NCBI RefSeq assembly: GCF_000428585.1
Contig: NZ_AUAF01000026.1
Coordinates: 1 to 48,191, forward strand
Reading direction: 5' to 3'
Length of the DNA: 48,191 nt
From: Zooshikella ganghwensis DSM 15267
GTDB lineage: Bacteria; Pseudomonadota; Gammaproteobacteria; Pseudomonadales; Zooshikellaceae
This document shows positions 1-8,944 of this stretch, one piece after another (the stretch's first letter is position 1; each line of letters begins with the position of its first letter). The position numbers and the translations under genes are program-made. Below the pieces are notes generated by a model that worked only from the letters and a program-made list of their open reading frames with translations, made no database searches and was not told the DNA's origin.

Positions 1-1598
1 CCTTTGGTGTAGACTTGATCCGCTTGCCAGCTATTAGCCGGTGGTACAGGCTTATCACCGTCGTCGCCGGGAGTATCATCGCCTGGCGGTGGGGGTGGAG
101 GAATATCACCATCACCTGGGTCTCCTGGTGGAGGGGGTGGAGGTGGAATATCATCATCGCCATCACCCGGTGGTGTGGGGGGCTTAGGTTTGTCACCGTC
201 ATCGGGTGGCGTAGGCGGCTCGGGTGGTTTGGGATTATCACCTGGCTTATTGCCTAGCCCTTCATGAATGGCTTTAAGAATATCACCATTATCAGCATCT
301 ATTTCCCACGAAAATACCCCTGCTAAGCTATTGGCCGTGACATATTGGGCTTTGGCTTTCACTGAACGAGGGTTGTCGTAAGTAATCAGTTCGCCTTTAC
401 TGGCATTCCATAAATAGGGGGCTTGTGCCGTATCATCATAAAAATACTTAAAGCCACTGGTGCCTTGACCATTGGTACCACCTAAGTACTTAGAGACGAT
501 ATGCTTGTAGTCAATAACGCCAGGTTGCCAGGAGCCTTTTATGGGCTTACCGTTAGTGCCTTCCCAGGGATTATTGTCCTGGCCACCTTTAATACCTGTC
601 CAGCCTCGACCATACATCGCGGCGCCCAGAACCAGTTTATTGCCTGGTAAGCCCGCCTGGGTGAGGTTTTGTACGGCATCATGGGCATTAAATTCAGGTA
701 CTTTTTCGTGAGGAGCGGCATATAACCCTGAATGATGACCAAGGGTACTGTCCCAAGCACCATAGAAGTCATAGGTCATGGCAAAAATGTAATCGACATA
801 ACCACTGACTTCAGCGTAATTAATGTTATCGATTTTTTTAGGACCAGCACTGGTTGCCGCGGTGAGCTGGTATTTTTTGCCCGTCTCTTGGCTTAACGCA
901 TCCAACGCTTGTCGTAAATCACGCATTAAGGCGGTAAAGGCAGCTTTGTCTTCAGGTGAACCCAGTTTGGGGTTGGCACCAGGTACGCCAGGAAATTCCC
1001 AGTCAATGTCCAAACCATCAAAGAATGGATACTGTTTTAAAAACTCAATGGCAGATTTAACAAACGTTGCACGTTTTTGTGTGTCTTTTGCTAAGTAGTA
1101 AAAGGGATCAGACAGCGTCCAACCGCCAATAGACGGCAGGACGGTCAGGTGGGGATTTGCTTTTTTCAGTTTGATGAGCTGGCCAAAATTACCGCGAATC
1201 GGATCATCCCATTTATCACCCGGATAGCTTTTTTCCAATGCGGCAAAGCGGTCATGAATCGTGACAGTATAATCAGCTTGATCAGCACATTCTCGTTTTA
1301 ACGCACTGTAACCTTGGGGATTTTCTTTTTGTAATGACTCGTTCGGGCCACAGACTGCGATAAAACCATACAACACATGGGTGAGGTTTTTGGCAGGGAT
1401 ATCATTAACATGGAAGTTACGGCCATAAACCCCCCATTCCACAAAGTAAGTGCCGACGACTTTGTTGGCGTTATTTTCAAATAATGCAGAATCATTTGAG
1501 AGTGGAGTTGCTTGAGTTAAGTTTGATAAACCCAAACCCACAGCAATGCTTATGGCTAATTTATTCGGCAACCAGCGTCTAGTTTGCTTGGTTTGCAT
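1..1598 (-). CDS. GH18 chitinase, 3' end cut by window edge
   Basis: Secreted glycoside hydrolase family 18 endochitinase that cleaves beta-1,4-GlcNAc polymers outside the cell. At least 532 codons are present. The start is the ATG whose complement is at 1596-1598, preceded by an AAGGAG Shine-Dalgarno 7-9 bases away. A short basic and hydrophobic leader (about residues 1-30) looks like a signal peptide. The family signature DGLDIDWE is intact, with the catalytic Glu near residue 201; an SIGGW strand motif precedes it and MTYDFYG and SWEID follow. After the catalytic domain (to about residue 440) comes a long linker of Pro, Gly and Asp repeats. The final visible residues, SWQADQVYTKG, look like the start of a CBM5/12 chitin-binding domain, so only the binding module is missing. 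It has no operon partner. The family call is secure; chitin as substrate follows from the family and the binding module. Confidence 0.93.
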   Translation of the reverse strand, partial: MQTKQTRRWLPNKLAISIAVGLGLSNLTQATPLSNDSALFENNANKVVGTYFVEWGVYGRNFHVNDIPAKNLTHVLYGFIAVCGPNESLQKENPQGYSALKRECADQADYTVTIHDRFAALEKSYPGDKWDDPIRGNFGQLIKLKKANPHLTVLPSIGGWTLSDPFYYLAKDTQKRATFVKSAIEFLKQYPFFDGLDIDWEFPGVPGANPKLGSPEDKAAFTALMRDLRQALDALSQETGKKYQLTAATSAGPKKIDNINYAEVSGYVDYIFAMTYDFYGAWDSTLGHHSGLYAAPHEKVPEFNAHDAVQNLTQAGLPGNKLVLGAAMYGRGWTGIKGGQDNNPWEGTNGKPIKGSWQPGVIDYKHIVSKYLGGTNGQGTSGFKYFYDDTAQAPYLWNASKGELITYDNPRSVKAKAQYVTANSLAGVFSWEIDADNGDILKAIHEGLGNKPGDNPKPPEPPTPPDDGDKPKPPTPPGDGDDDIPPPPPPPGDPGDGDIPPPPPPGDDTPGDDGDKPVPPANSWQADQVYTK

Positions 1599-2245
1599 AC
1601 AGATTTTCTCCTTAATGCATTTACCTAATAAAAAAAGCGTTATATACCCTTCACGAATCTGAAAACCCTTCGTTATAGGTATAGTTGAACGCTTTTAGGC
1701 AACTACTTTTTGCACAAATAGAGTTTGAACAAGTCGCACTATCTATCATGAACAATTTATCTATGCTTTTCCGTGCATCTCACCTGAAAAATAAACAGGT
1801 TGATCCTGAAGCTTTAATTGTCATATTCAAATATAAAGCTCATTGCAGGCCAGAGTCAGATATTTGGCTAATAATTAATAAAACGGCTTGTAATGTATAA
1901 AACAGTTCTACTTAATGTTGTGATTAATTAATGACTAAGTAATAAGGCTAACTCAATAGCGCCCATTAACACGACTTGAGGCGGTACTCTAAATTATGAC
2001 AGCCTGTAACACTTTGTCGTAAATAATACCGAAAAGAAGTTTAGCAAATCGTCAGTGGAAGCGTGGTAATCGCGTTCCAATTTTGTGATGGTTATAACGG
2101 ATATAGGCTAATCTGTTTAAATAAACAACATTTCGTTGTGAAATGGTTTAAAAGGGAAGGGTAGATTGTTCGCGATGATAGAAATATATAAAGCATAAGA
2201 CGTATAAGTGAAGGTAGCAAATGTGTTGCAAAAAAGGAGCAAAGT
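1599..2245. other. Intergenic region, no convincing gene
   Basis: About 650 bases of AT-rich DNA between the divergent chitinase and deaminase genes. The motif ACCCTTC occurs twice, 26 bases apart, near 1645-1675 upstream of the chitinase, and could belong to its promoter. A 71-codon frame at 1685-1900 begins at TTG without a ribosome-binding site and has no recognisable domain, so it is not called as a gene. Confidence 0.5.
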
Positions 2246-2692
2246 ATGAGTAAAACAGATCTTTTCCTCAAAGCTGCCATTGAAGAAGCTGAGCAAGGCC
2301 GAGAGCGAGGGGGTATCCCGATAGGTTCAGTACTGGTTTATCAACAGAAAATAATCGGTCGAGGCCATAACCAACGGGTACAACAAAAGAGTGTTGTGCT
2401 ACATGCTGAAATGCATGCACTTGAACAAGCGGGTCGTTTACCAGCATCTATTTATAAGCAGTGTACACTTTATACAACACTATCCCCATGTGCGATGTGT
2501 AGTGGCGCAATTATTCTGTATGGTATACCTCATGTCATCGTGGGTGAAAACCAAACGTTTATGGGGCAGGAGCAATGGCTTAAGGAGCATGGTGTAAGGG
2601 TAGATGTAATACAGGATAAACACTGCGTGGAAATGATGAAAGCATTTATCAGTACCCACCCTGAGTTGTGGAATGAAGATATTGGTGAGTAA
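2246..2692 (+). CDS. Cytosine/nucleoside deaminase, yeast FCY1-like
   Basis: Zinc-dependent deaminase of the cytidine deaminase superfamily, 148 aa, cytosolic. The zinc site is complete: HAEMHAL (His53, catalytic Glu55) and PCAMC (Cys82, Cys85). The C-terminal half (SGAIILYGIPHVIVGEN, then a tail ending ELWNEDIGE) resembles yeast cytosine deaminase Fcy1 as I remember it, more than the usual bacterial tRNA adenosine deaminase TadA. Deamination of cytosine to uracil (pyrimidine salvage) is therefore the best guess; guanine or another base is possible. The ATG is preceded by AAAAAAGGAG with good spacing. It is monocistronic and converges on the SMR gene, with a hairpin between them at 2727-2741. 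Confidence 0.85.
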   Translation: MSKTDLFLKAAIEEAEQGRERGGIPIGSVLVYQQKIIGRGHNQRVQQKSVVLHAEMHALEQAGRLPASIYKQCTLYTTLSPCAMCSGAIILYGIPHVIVGENQTFMGQEQWLKEHGVRVDVIQDKHCVEMMKAFISTHPELWNEDIGE

Positions 2693-2726
2693 TAATAACT
2701 TACTGAAGCTTAATAAATTAGACTAA

Positions 2727-2741
2727 AGCGGCTAAGCCGCT
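2727..2741. terminator. Hairpin between convergent genes
   Basis: A perfect 6-bp stem, AGCGGC/GCCGCT, with a TAA loop lies between the deaminase stop and the SMR stop. There is no strong T tract on either side, so it is a weak or bidirectional terminator candidate. Confidence 0.5.
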
Positions 2742-2744
2742 GAG

Positions 2745-3074
2745 TTAATGACTGACCGTCTTGGAAAATAGTTGTATGACAATAACACCTGATGTAATTA
2801 AAACCATGCCTAATATTGCAGGTAAATCAGGAATTTGTTTATACATCAGCATACCGACAATGGTGATAAATACGACTCCAAGGCCAGACCAAATTGCGTA
2901 CGTGACGCCAACTGGAAGTGTACGTAATGTTAGTGACAAAAAGTAAAACGCCACAGCGTAACCTATTACAACAATAATAGAGGGAATTGGTTTAGTAAAG
3001 CCTTCAGCCGCCTTTAATGCACTGGTTGCAATTACTTCTGCAATGACTGCAACTGCTAATTGAATATAGATCAT
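2745..3074 (-). CDS. SMR family multidrug/quaternary cation exporter (EmrE-like)
   Basis: Small multidrug resistance protein, 109 aa, the usual size, with four hydrophobic helices. It works as a dual-topology dimer in the inner membrane, exchanging protons for lipophilic cations. The essential membrane-embedded glutamate is present as Glu13 in AVIAEVIATSALK, and the helix 3 motif YAIWSGLG, which shapes the substrate pocket, is intact. The sequence follows EmrE (xxAEVxxTxxxKxxEGFT at the N-terminus) rather than Gdx/SugE. It is a single gene with its own promoter on the minus strand. The actual substrate (drug, betaine or polyamine) cannot be read from sequence. Confidence 0.92.
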   Translation of the reverse strand: MIYIQLAVAVIAEVIATSALKAAEGFTKPIPSIIVVIGYAVAFYFLSLTLRTLPVGVTYAIWSGLGVVFITIVGMLMYKQIPDLPAILGMVLITSGVIVIQLFSKTVSH

Positions 3075-3550
3075 ATTGATAGCCTAAATAATGCCTCGCA
3101 GTTTTAAATAGTAAGTTAATTGCCCTTTACGTACCACAAATTTTAATGGTAGTGAAAGAAGCTTGAGTTTTATTATATCGTATTGGTTTATGCCATACAT
3201 AGTTGTTTTTAACTTTTTATGCTGTCAGGTTGGATAGAGAGAAGATGATAAGACTATTTACTTTTTCATTTAAAGCGTGGAGTTTCAAAACAGGGTAACG
3301 GTATACTAGAAATGATTGGTGAAGAATGTATATAAAAATAATTTTTGATAAATAAAAATTGAGCCAATGCACTGCTTGAAATAATTTGTACAGCCCATAG
3401 TAGAAGACCATCCTTAGTCTCTACTACCCACGTTGCTCCCAGCACTTGTTTCAGAAACCAACTTAAGCATTGCAGCCCCATCTTTTTTATATCTCAATCG
3501 AATTAAAAGTACATCTGTGGTATTTACCCATGATGGTATTTTTTGGCAGA

Positions 3551-3654
3551 CAAAGGCGGGATAGCACACATCGAACTGTTTTCCGCAAGGATGCGGTAAT
3601 CAAGCCTCCAGGGATGGGCTCACGGCGTGTTCGATGCGTGTGATCCCGCCTTTG
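3551..3654. repeat. Structured inverted-repeat element with nested hairpin
   Basis: Two 26-base arms (3551-3576 and 3629-3654) are reverse complements at 23 of 26 positions. Between them sits a perfect small hairpin, CCGCA/TGCGG (3583-3587, 3592-3596, loop AGGA), followed by a GC-rich stretch containing CAGGGATGGGCTCACGG. It is much more GC-rich than the flanking DNA, so it looks like an inserted MITE-like or REP-like element, or a structured RNA. It lies in a gene-free gap (3075-3808) about 155 bases upstream of the AAA+ gene. Only one copy is in the window. Confidence 0.7.
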
Positions 3655-3808
3655 AACAAAGGTGATTTAAAAGCCTGCTTTTGGAATGGTAAAAATATAT
3701 GTAATTGCTTTGTTACTATCATCTTGGCGATGGGTATATGTTAACTTTTGCTCTATTATTGATTTCAGATAAAATACTTTCAATCAGTCAATCAATACAT
3801 ACCTATGG

Positions 3809-5161
3809 ATGACAACCATTGTGGATGAAAAGACGCTCCAATCGTTAATTGATGCTCTAGCGGTATCACCAGATAACTTACCACTGTCCTTAACTGTTTT
3901 CCGTGAAAGTAAACGATTACATGGTATTGATCAGGCAATACAGCATCTTAGCCATGTTAAGTCTGAAGCCGTTACCAATGTTGAGGACCAGTTAGTTATT
4001 GCTGAAGCTTACCTAGAAGCTGGATTACCAGAAAAAGCAAAGCAATTTTGTATGAGTGATACTCCTGCAACCTATTTATTGCTGTGTAAAACTGAGCTTG
4101 CTTGTGGGAAGCCAGAGCAGGCAAAAGTCCACTATCAACAAGCTATTCAAGCCAGTTCAGCATTGCAGGATAAAACACTGGAAGCAAGGCTGGGTATAGC
4201 TGACCATGAGCGTCAGGAGAGCCGCCCCAAGCTCAAAGTCATTGCCAATGATGATACGAATATAACAGAGCTTAAGCGAATTATTGCACCTACTGAAAAG
4301 ACAGTGACTTTTGCTGATGTGGGTGGGTTATCTGAAGTAAAGAAACAGATTCATAAAAAAATTATTTTGCCTTATCAAAAACCCTCACTTTTTCAGCGTT
4401 TTCGTAAACGTGTTGGGGGAGGGATTTTACTATATGGTCCACCGGGATGTGGTAAAACCCTGTTAGCACGCGCAACGGCTGGTGAGTGTCAAGCAAAGTT
4501 TTTCAATATTGAGCTTGCTGATATTCTTGATATGTATATTGGTGAGTCAGAAAAAAGGTTGCATGCTGTTTTTGAGCAAGCCCGAAACCAGTCACCTGCT
4601 GTTATTTTTTTTGATGAAGTTGAAGCCATTGGTGGAAAACGTCAATATTCAAGAGAAAGTACTTCCTCAAAGTTAGTTAGCCAGTTTTTGTCTGAGTTGG
4701 ATGGATTTGCTCAAAATAATCATGGAGTTTTAGTTTTAGCCTCTACTAACGTGCCCTGGGCAATTGACTCTGCTTTTTTAAGGCCAGGTCGGTTTGATCG
4801 ATTGATCTTTATTCCTCCTCCGGATCAAACAGCACGAGAAAATATCTTGAACATTTTGCTTAAAGATCGCCCGGTTGAGCGTAATTTGGATTTAGCGTCA
4901 CTGGCAAAAATTACCAGCGGTTTTTCAGGAGCAGATTTACAAAATGTCGTTGAAACGGCTATCGACAATGCAATAGAAGACTCGATTAGTAGTCAGGAGG
5001 ATGTTCTTTTGAATCAACAGCATCTGCAACAAGCAATGAAAGAAGTGAAAGCGACTACGATTGATTGGCTGACTTCAGCCAGGAATTATGCTAAGTATGC
5101 CAATGAATCAGGCTTGTATAATGATGTACTGAGCTTTATGAAAAAGCATGGTAAACATTAA
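3809..5161 (+). CDS. AAA+ ATPase of the Cdc48/FtsH/katanin class with helical N-terminal repeats
   Basis: A 450-aa protein with one classical AAA domain. The N-terminal ~145 residues are TPR-like helices (EAYLEAGLPEKAKQF, CGKPEQAKVHYQQAIQ). The AAA module (about 165-400) begins with FADVGGLSEVKKQI and has Walker A GPPGCGKTLL (about 211-220), Walker B VIFFDEVEA, sensor ASTN, the arginine-finger segment LRPGRFDR and a lid helix SGFSGADLQNVVE. No protease domain or transmembrane segment is visible, so it is probably a hexameric remodelling ATPase. It leads a set with the membrane protein at 5207 and the membrane TPR protein at 5677, which may be its partner or adaptor. The substrate is unknown. 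It is not ClpV: that protein has two AAA modules of the Clp type. Confidence 0.85.
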   Translation: MTTIVDEKTLQSLIDALAVSPDNLPLSLTVFRESKRLHGIDQAIQHLSHVKSEAVTNVEDQLVIAEAYLEAGLPEKAKQFCMSDTPATYLLLCKTELACGKPEQAKVHYQQAIQASSALQDKTLEARLGIADHERQESRPKLKVIANDDTNITELKRIIAPTEKTVTFADVGGLSEVKKQIHKKIILPYQKPSLFQRFRKRVGGGILLYGPPGCGKTLLARATAGECQAKFFNIELADILDMYIGESEKRLHAVFEQARNQSPAVIFFDEVEAIGGKRQYSRESTSSKLVSQFLSELDGFAQNNHGVLVLASTNVPWAIDSAFLRPGRFDRLIFIPPPDQTARENILNILLKDRPVERNLDLASLAKITSGFSGADLQNVVETAIDNAIEDSISSQEDVLLNQQHLQQAMKEVKATTIDWLTSARNYAKYANESGLYNDVLSFMKKHGKH

Positions 5162-5206
5162 AAAATGGAAATAGGCTATTTATTTACTGAGTAATCACAA
5201 AACAAC

Positions 5207-5674
5207 ATGACTTACACAATACCTGACGAACCCACTCCTAGTACCTTGGCAAAACTGGCTGTTAGACCTATGTGGCCACTATTTGCGTTAATGTTTGTTA
5301 ATACGGGTGTATCTTGGCTATGGTTTATTGCTAATAGTTTTTTTCAAGGCAGTCCTTATCTAAAAAAAGAAGTTGCCTGGATTGCCTTAGGCTTGGCAGG
5401 CTCATGCTTGGGTGTATTTGCAATCGCTACTGCTCTTAGTCAAGGTTTTATTGATGAGTCAATGATTCCTTATTTGCTTATTATTTTAACCGTTTGGAAG
5501 CTTGGTATTTCCTACAAAATATTTGTACTACAAAATAACAGTTTTGAGTTGTTTGAGTATTTCCAAGAGTCTGTCAGTAATGGCGCTATTCCATTTATAG
5601 CAATGGTTATTATATTTCAACAAATTTCACTTTATCAGCTATTACCCAGCTATATTTATTTGGTGTTAAGGTAA
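5207..5674 (+). CDS. Small polytopic membrane protein, unknown function
   Basis: A 155-aa hydrophobic protein with three to four predicted membrane helices: about residues 22-43 (WPLFALMFVNTGVSWLWFIA), 56-78, 85-105 and 127-150. I recognise no domain motif; a Yip1-like membrane fold is possible but I cannot show it. It starts 45 bases after the AAA+ gene and ends only two bases before the ATG of the TPR gene, so the three are very likely co-transcribed and the last two translationally coupled. The Shine-Dalgarno is poor. It is likely the membrane component of an AAA/TPR complex (inference from context). Confidence 0.6.
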   Translation: MTYTIPDEPTPSTLAKLAVRPMWPLFALMFVNTGVSWLWFIANSFFQGSPYLKKEVAWIALGLAGSCLGVFAIATALSQGFIDESMIPYLLIILTVWKLGISYKIFVLQNNSFELFEYFQESVSNGAIPFIAMVIIFQQISLYQLLPSYIYLVLR

Positions 5675-5676
5675 GT

Positions 5677-6609
5677 ATGAACGATAATCGAATTGAACAG
5701 CTGCTGATACACGCCAATCAACAACTGCATCATGGTGACACATATGGGGCTATTGACAGCTTAAAACAACTTCTGTCTTATGAGCCTGATATTGCAGATG
5801 CTCATGCACTGTTAGCCATTTGCTTATTTCATAGTAAGCGACTAGAAGCTGCAAAATATGAAGCTGGTATTGCTTTGCAATTAGCACCTGATTCTAGTTT
5901 TTCTCATTATGCCCAAGGCGTTATCTTAACCGCTGCGCGCCAGTTCACTGTTGCAGAGGATAATTTAAATCAGGCTATCCAACTAGAACCGACCAATGCA
6001 ACTTATTTATTGGCAAAAGCAAACCTGTTGACGCTTTCCGGGAAAAATAAACAGGTTTTACCTTTACTCGAACAAGCTATAGCCACTGAGCCTGAGCTGG
6101 TTGACTGTTATGTTGCATTGGGGGAGTACTATTTAGAAAGAGGTGATTATAAAAAAGCTCAAACCTATGCGACTGAAGCCATGCATTTGGATTCAGATGA
6201 CCAGGACGCTATTACCTTAATGGGGTCTATTCATTTACAGCTGGGTAATATGGATGAAGCAAAAGACCACGCGTTGTGGGCATTGAGCCATAATGCTATG
6301 GCAGTAAAACCATTATTTTTAATGAGTGCTATTAAAGCCAAACAAAGCATTTGGTTAGGGTTATGGTGGCGCTTTAATAGTTTTATGAGCAAGATTGGTG
6401 AGGCAAAACAAATTCTGATCCTGATTAGCCTATATTTTTTCTATCGCTTGGGGGATCAACTATTCAGTGATTTGGAAATGAGTAATGCAGCCACGATCTG
6501 TACCATTACTTGGTTAGCTTTCTGTGTTTATAGTTGGATGGGTCCTGTTATTTTTCACCGTTCACTTGTTAAAGAGTTACAGTCTTTTTCATTCGATAAG
6601 CATTTTTAG
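5677..6609 (+). CDS. TPR protein with C-terminal membrane anchor
   Basis: A 310-aa protein. Residues 1-210 form about six tetratricopeptide repeats (for example YGAIDSLKQLLSYEPDIADAH, then CYVALGEYYLERGDYKKAQTY), a scaffold for protein-protein contacts. Two hydrophobic helices follow, about 245-262 (LILISLYFFYRLGDQLF) and 272-295 (ICTITWLAFCVYSWMGPVIF), so the TPR superhelix is anchored to the inner membrane, probably facing the cytoplasm where the AAA+ protein is. It is the last gene of the module and converges on the YafY-type regulator, with eight bases between the stops. The role is unknown; it may deliver substrates to the upstream ATPase (inference). Confidence 0.75.
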   Translation: MNDNRIEQLLIHANQQLHHGDTYGAIDSLKQLLSYEPDIADAHALLAICLFHSKRLEAAKYEAGIALQLAPDSSFSHYAQGVILTAARQFTVAEDNLNQAIQLEPTNATYLLAKANLLTLSGKNKQVLPLLEQAIATEPELVDCYVALGEYYLERGDYKKAQTYATEAMHLDSDDQDAITLMGSIHLQLGNMDEAKDHALWALSHNAMAVKPLFLMSAIKAKQSIWLGLWWRFNSFMSKIGEAKQILILISLYFFYRLGDQLFSDLEMSNAATICTITWLAFCVYSWMGPVIFHRSLVKELQSFSFDKHF

Positions 6610-6617
6610 CGATGTCC

Positions 6618-7337
6618 TTATTTTTGTGGGATATGCCAGGGTTGTTTATGTATACGTTGAAATGCTGCTATTGTATCCTGATCGGCGCCTGACTTTAAAA
6701 GATAGTCTTGCATAGAGATATTTTCGGGTGGTTCTGCTTCTGACTTTTCCCATTTTTGCATGAGGTCCACTCGAAAAGTACGATAGTCTTCTCGTAATTT
6801 ACACCATGCGGTAAATGTCCAACGGTCTCCCCAAAAAACCAGACCTACAGGCCAGACAAGCCGTTGGCTGGTGTTATCTTGAAGGTCAGTATACTCAATC
6901 CATAAACCAAAATTTTGTTCAACAGCTTGTCGTATTGGTGTTAAACGTTCAAGTGGATATGAATACATGGGGGGCGCATAAAGTGGTGGAATGGGTAAAT
7001 TTGTTGAGCCTAAGGTAGTGTGAATTTTGGCTAATGCGCTCTTTGCTGCATCGGCTGTTTCTTTATCCGCACGGGCAGCCAACATACGAGCACCCACTTC
7101 GAGAGCCGCTAACTCACTCGCGGTGAATTTTACAGGCGGGGGGGTAAACCCCCGTTCTAACCAATAACCTTCACCTGCTTCGCCATTGACAGGGGCACCA
7201 CTCATCATGAGGTCAGCCATGTCCCGGTAAATGGTTCGTGGTGATACTTCCAGCCATTCAGCAAGCTGTTGCGCGGTCGTCCGCCGACGACCACGTAGTA
7301 AAAGAAGGATTTGAACTAAACGATCTGCTCTGCGCAT
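6618..7337 (-). CDS. YafY-type HTH/WYL transcriptional regulator
   Basis: A 239-aa one-component regulator. The N-terminal winged helix (about residues 5-60, RADRLVQILLLLRGRRRTTA, recognition helix VSPRTIYRDMADL) is of the HTH_11/DeoR-like class. The C-terminal ligand-binding WYL-type domain (about 130-200) includes LWIEYTDLQDN and VGLVFWGDRWTFTAWCKLREDYRTFRVDLM. It is transcribed with the VOC gene (95-base gap) and the broken RibD-like gene upstream on the same strand, so local regulation of this set is likely. The palindrome at 8963-8980 is a candidate site. The ligand is unknown. The start codon has no clear Shine-Dalgarno. Confidence 0.88.
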   Translation of the reverse strand: MRRADRLVQILLLLRGRRRTTAQQLAEWLEVSPRTIYRDMADLMMSGAPVNGEAGEGYWLERGFTPPPVKFTASELAALEVGARMLAARADKETADAAKSALAKIHTTLGSTNLPIPPLYAPPMYSYPLERLTPIRQAVEQNFGLWIEYTDLQDNTSQRLVWPVGLVFWGDRWTFTAWCKLREDYRTFRVDLMQKWEKSEAEPPENISMQDYLLKSGADQDTIAAFQRIHKQPWHIPQK

Positions 7338-7432
7338 AACATTAATACAAAAATATTGGCGATAAACATAATATTACCTTGGTTTGTTGAGTAAGGCGAA
7401 ATAATGGTATTTCTATTGGAAACTGGGAGCCA

Positions 7433-8203
7433 TTATGGTTGAGAAAAAACTCCGAATAAATTTCCTTGACTATCTAAAAGGCATGCATGAACTAAGCCTG
7501 AGGCGGTACATGTTGGAGCATTGATTACCTGTCCACCTAGTTTCTGTGTTTTACACGCAATAGTGGTTACATCATTAACAAGGAAATAAGGAATTAAATA
7601 GTTCTGGTTTTTTGCACTTAATGAGTGGTCAGCCATTCCACCTGTAAGGTCTTCATTGTTAATTGATATACTGTAATAAGGTCGGTCAGTACCGGTTTCA
7701 TATTGGCTAAATTGCCAATTAAACGCTGCTTGATAAAATTCCTGGGTTGCCTGGGTATCACAGGTACCCACCTCAAACCAACTAAAACTACCTAATACTG
7801 GAGGTGTGCTGGCTTGGTCAGCAAGACCATTGCACTTAAAAATAGAAAAAAGGTTGTCAAATGGATCTTGCATAATAGCAAAAGTGACATCGTTTACTTG
7901 GGTCGGTTTGTGGATGATTTTAGCCCCCAGAAGTACCAGTCGTTTAGAATCTGCCTGGACATCTTCAGATCGAATAGCAAGCATAATACCTTTAGGAATA
8001 TTTGATGAGGCCTGCTGTATTCCTCCCATAGGTTGCTGAGCGTTTTGTGCTGTTATCATAATATAGCTTTGTTGCGGGTCACTTGTGATGGGTACGGCAG
8101 CAAAGGTCCAGCCAAAGAGTTCAGAATAAAACTGCTTAGTAGATTCTACATCTTGAGTATTAATTTCAAACCAGGCGACATTTCCAGGCACTGTTGTGTT
8201 CAT
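7433..8203 (-). CDS. Two-domain VOC (glyoxalase/bleomycin-resistance fold) protein
   Basis: A 256-aa protein made of two VOC domains, about residues 6-122 and 130-254. Both start with the same pattern: VAWFEINTQDVESTKQFYSE and SFSWFEVGTCDTQATQEFYQ. It matches the COG3324-type predicted dioxygenase/glyoxalase-like proteins that accompany YafY regulators and DHFR-like proteins in many bacteria. A metal-dependent enzyme or a small-molecule binding and resistance protein are both possible; no substrate can be assigned. GGAG lies 10 bases before the ATG. It is probably cotranscribed with the regulator at 6618. Confidence 0.85.
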   Translation of the reverse strand: MNTTVPGNVAWFEINTQDVESTKQFYSELFGWTFAAVPITSDPQQSYIMITAQNAQQPMGGIQQASSNIPKGIMLAIRSEDVQADSKRLVLLGAKIIHKPTQVNDVTFAIMQDPFDNLFSIFKCNGLADQASTPPVLGSFSWFEVGTCDTQATQEFYQAAFNWQFSQYETGTDRPYYSISINNEDLTGGMADHSLSAKNQNYLIPYFLVNDVTTIACKTQKLGGQVINAPTCTASGLVHACLLDSQGNLFGVFSQP

Positions 8204-8282
8204 TATTCGTTTACTCCATGATAAAAGTCGTACTCGACGGAAAATTTAAAATACTGTGAAAATTTGTTTTAAGCAGTACCTG

Positions 8283-8845
8283 TTATAGGTATTTAACTTT
8301 ATACTTTATTTGAATGAAGTCATTTGGGTACTCTTTAGCTTGAGCGTCTTCTAGCTTAATATGGGACTTAGTTTTACCAAACAGTGGGATCCCATTGCCT
8401 AATAGAACAGGTGCTTGCGTGATTGTGATTTCATTAATCAACTCTAAGTTGAGGAAAGAGGTGATAGTAGAGCCTCCATCTATATATGCATGTTGAAATC
8501 CTTTACTTTTGAGTTGGGTGATTAATATTGGAATTTCTTCAGAAAACATTTCTATTTTGTCCTTAATAATCTCAGACGCCCCTTTTATTGAATGACTAAG
8601 AACAAATATGGGAATTTGGCCGTAAGGCCATTGCTCCGCGGGTAAGTTGAAACTGGCTTGTTTTTCCATGCATTTTCGGCCCATAATTATGCAGTCGATT
8701 GATGAAACAAAGTCACCAAATCCCATATCCGAAAATCACCCATTACAGCATCAGGCTTTCCTGCTTTTTCAAGCCAATCAATATCTCCATTCATAGTTGC
8801 GATGTACCCATCTGCACTAGTTGCAATAAATACTGAGCATTTCAT
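8283..8845 (-). pseudogene. RibD C-terminal/DHFR-like reductase, broken by a frameshift
   Basis: Read from the ATG complementary to 8843-8845 (preceded by AAGGAT), the first frame gives MKCSVFIATSADGYIATMNG..DWLEKAGKPDAVMGDFRI and then goes off course. The continuation (MGFGDFVSSIDCIIMGRKCM, through AYIDGGSTITSFLNLELINE to the stop at 8283) lies in another frame beginning about 8726. Together the two parts make one ordinary dihydrofolate-reductase-like protein of about 187 aa. A single missing base near 8726-8730 would explain it. Either the gene is inactivated or the base is a sequencing error. It is the first gene of the minus-strand set with the VOC and YafY genes. Confidence 0.8.
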
Positions 8846-8944
8846 TTGAATAATCCTTAACTAAGCGGGCATTACCAATAACACATAGTGTTAGCTTGGC
8901 AGACAGGCAGCGATGGATCTGTATTGGTGCAATCTGCATGAGGG

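Noticed and set aside
15-257. Trp-rich 80-codon plus-strand frame at the left edge
   Set aside because: It is the reverse of the Pro/Gly/Asp linker of the chitinase.
1685-1900. 71-codon frame as a small gene
   Set aside because: TTG start, no Shine-Dalgarno, no recognisable domain, biased AT-rich codons; looks like chance.
3217-3481. Minus-strand frames between the SMR gene and the repeat element
   Set aside because: No ribosome sites, no domains, AT-rich; the region is better seen as intergenic.
3809-5161. AAA+ protein as the missing ClpV of the T6SS
   Set aside because: It has one AAA module of the Cdc48 type, no Clp N-domain, and lies 12 kb from the sheath genes with other genes between.
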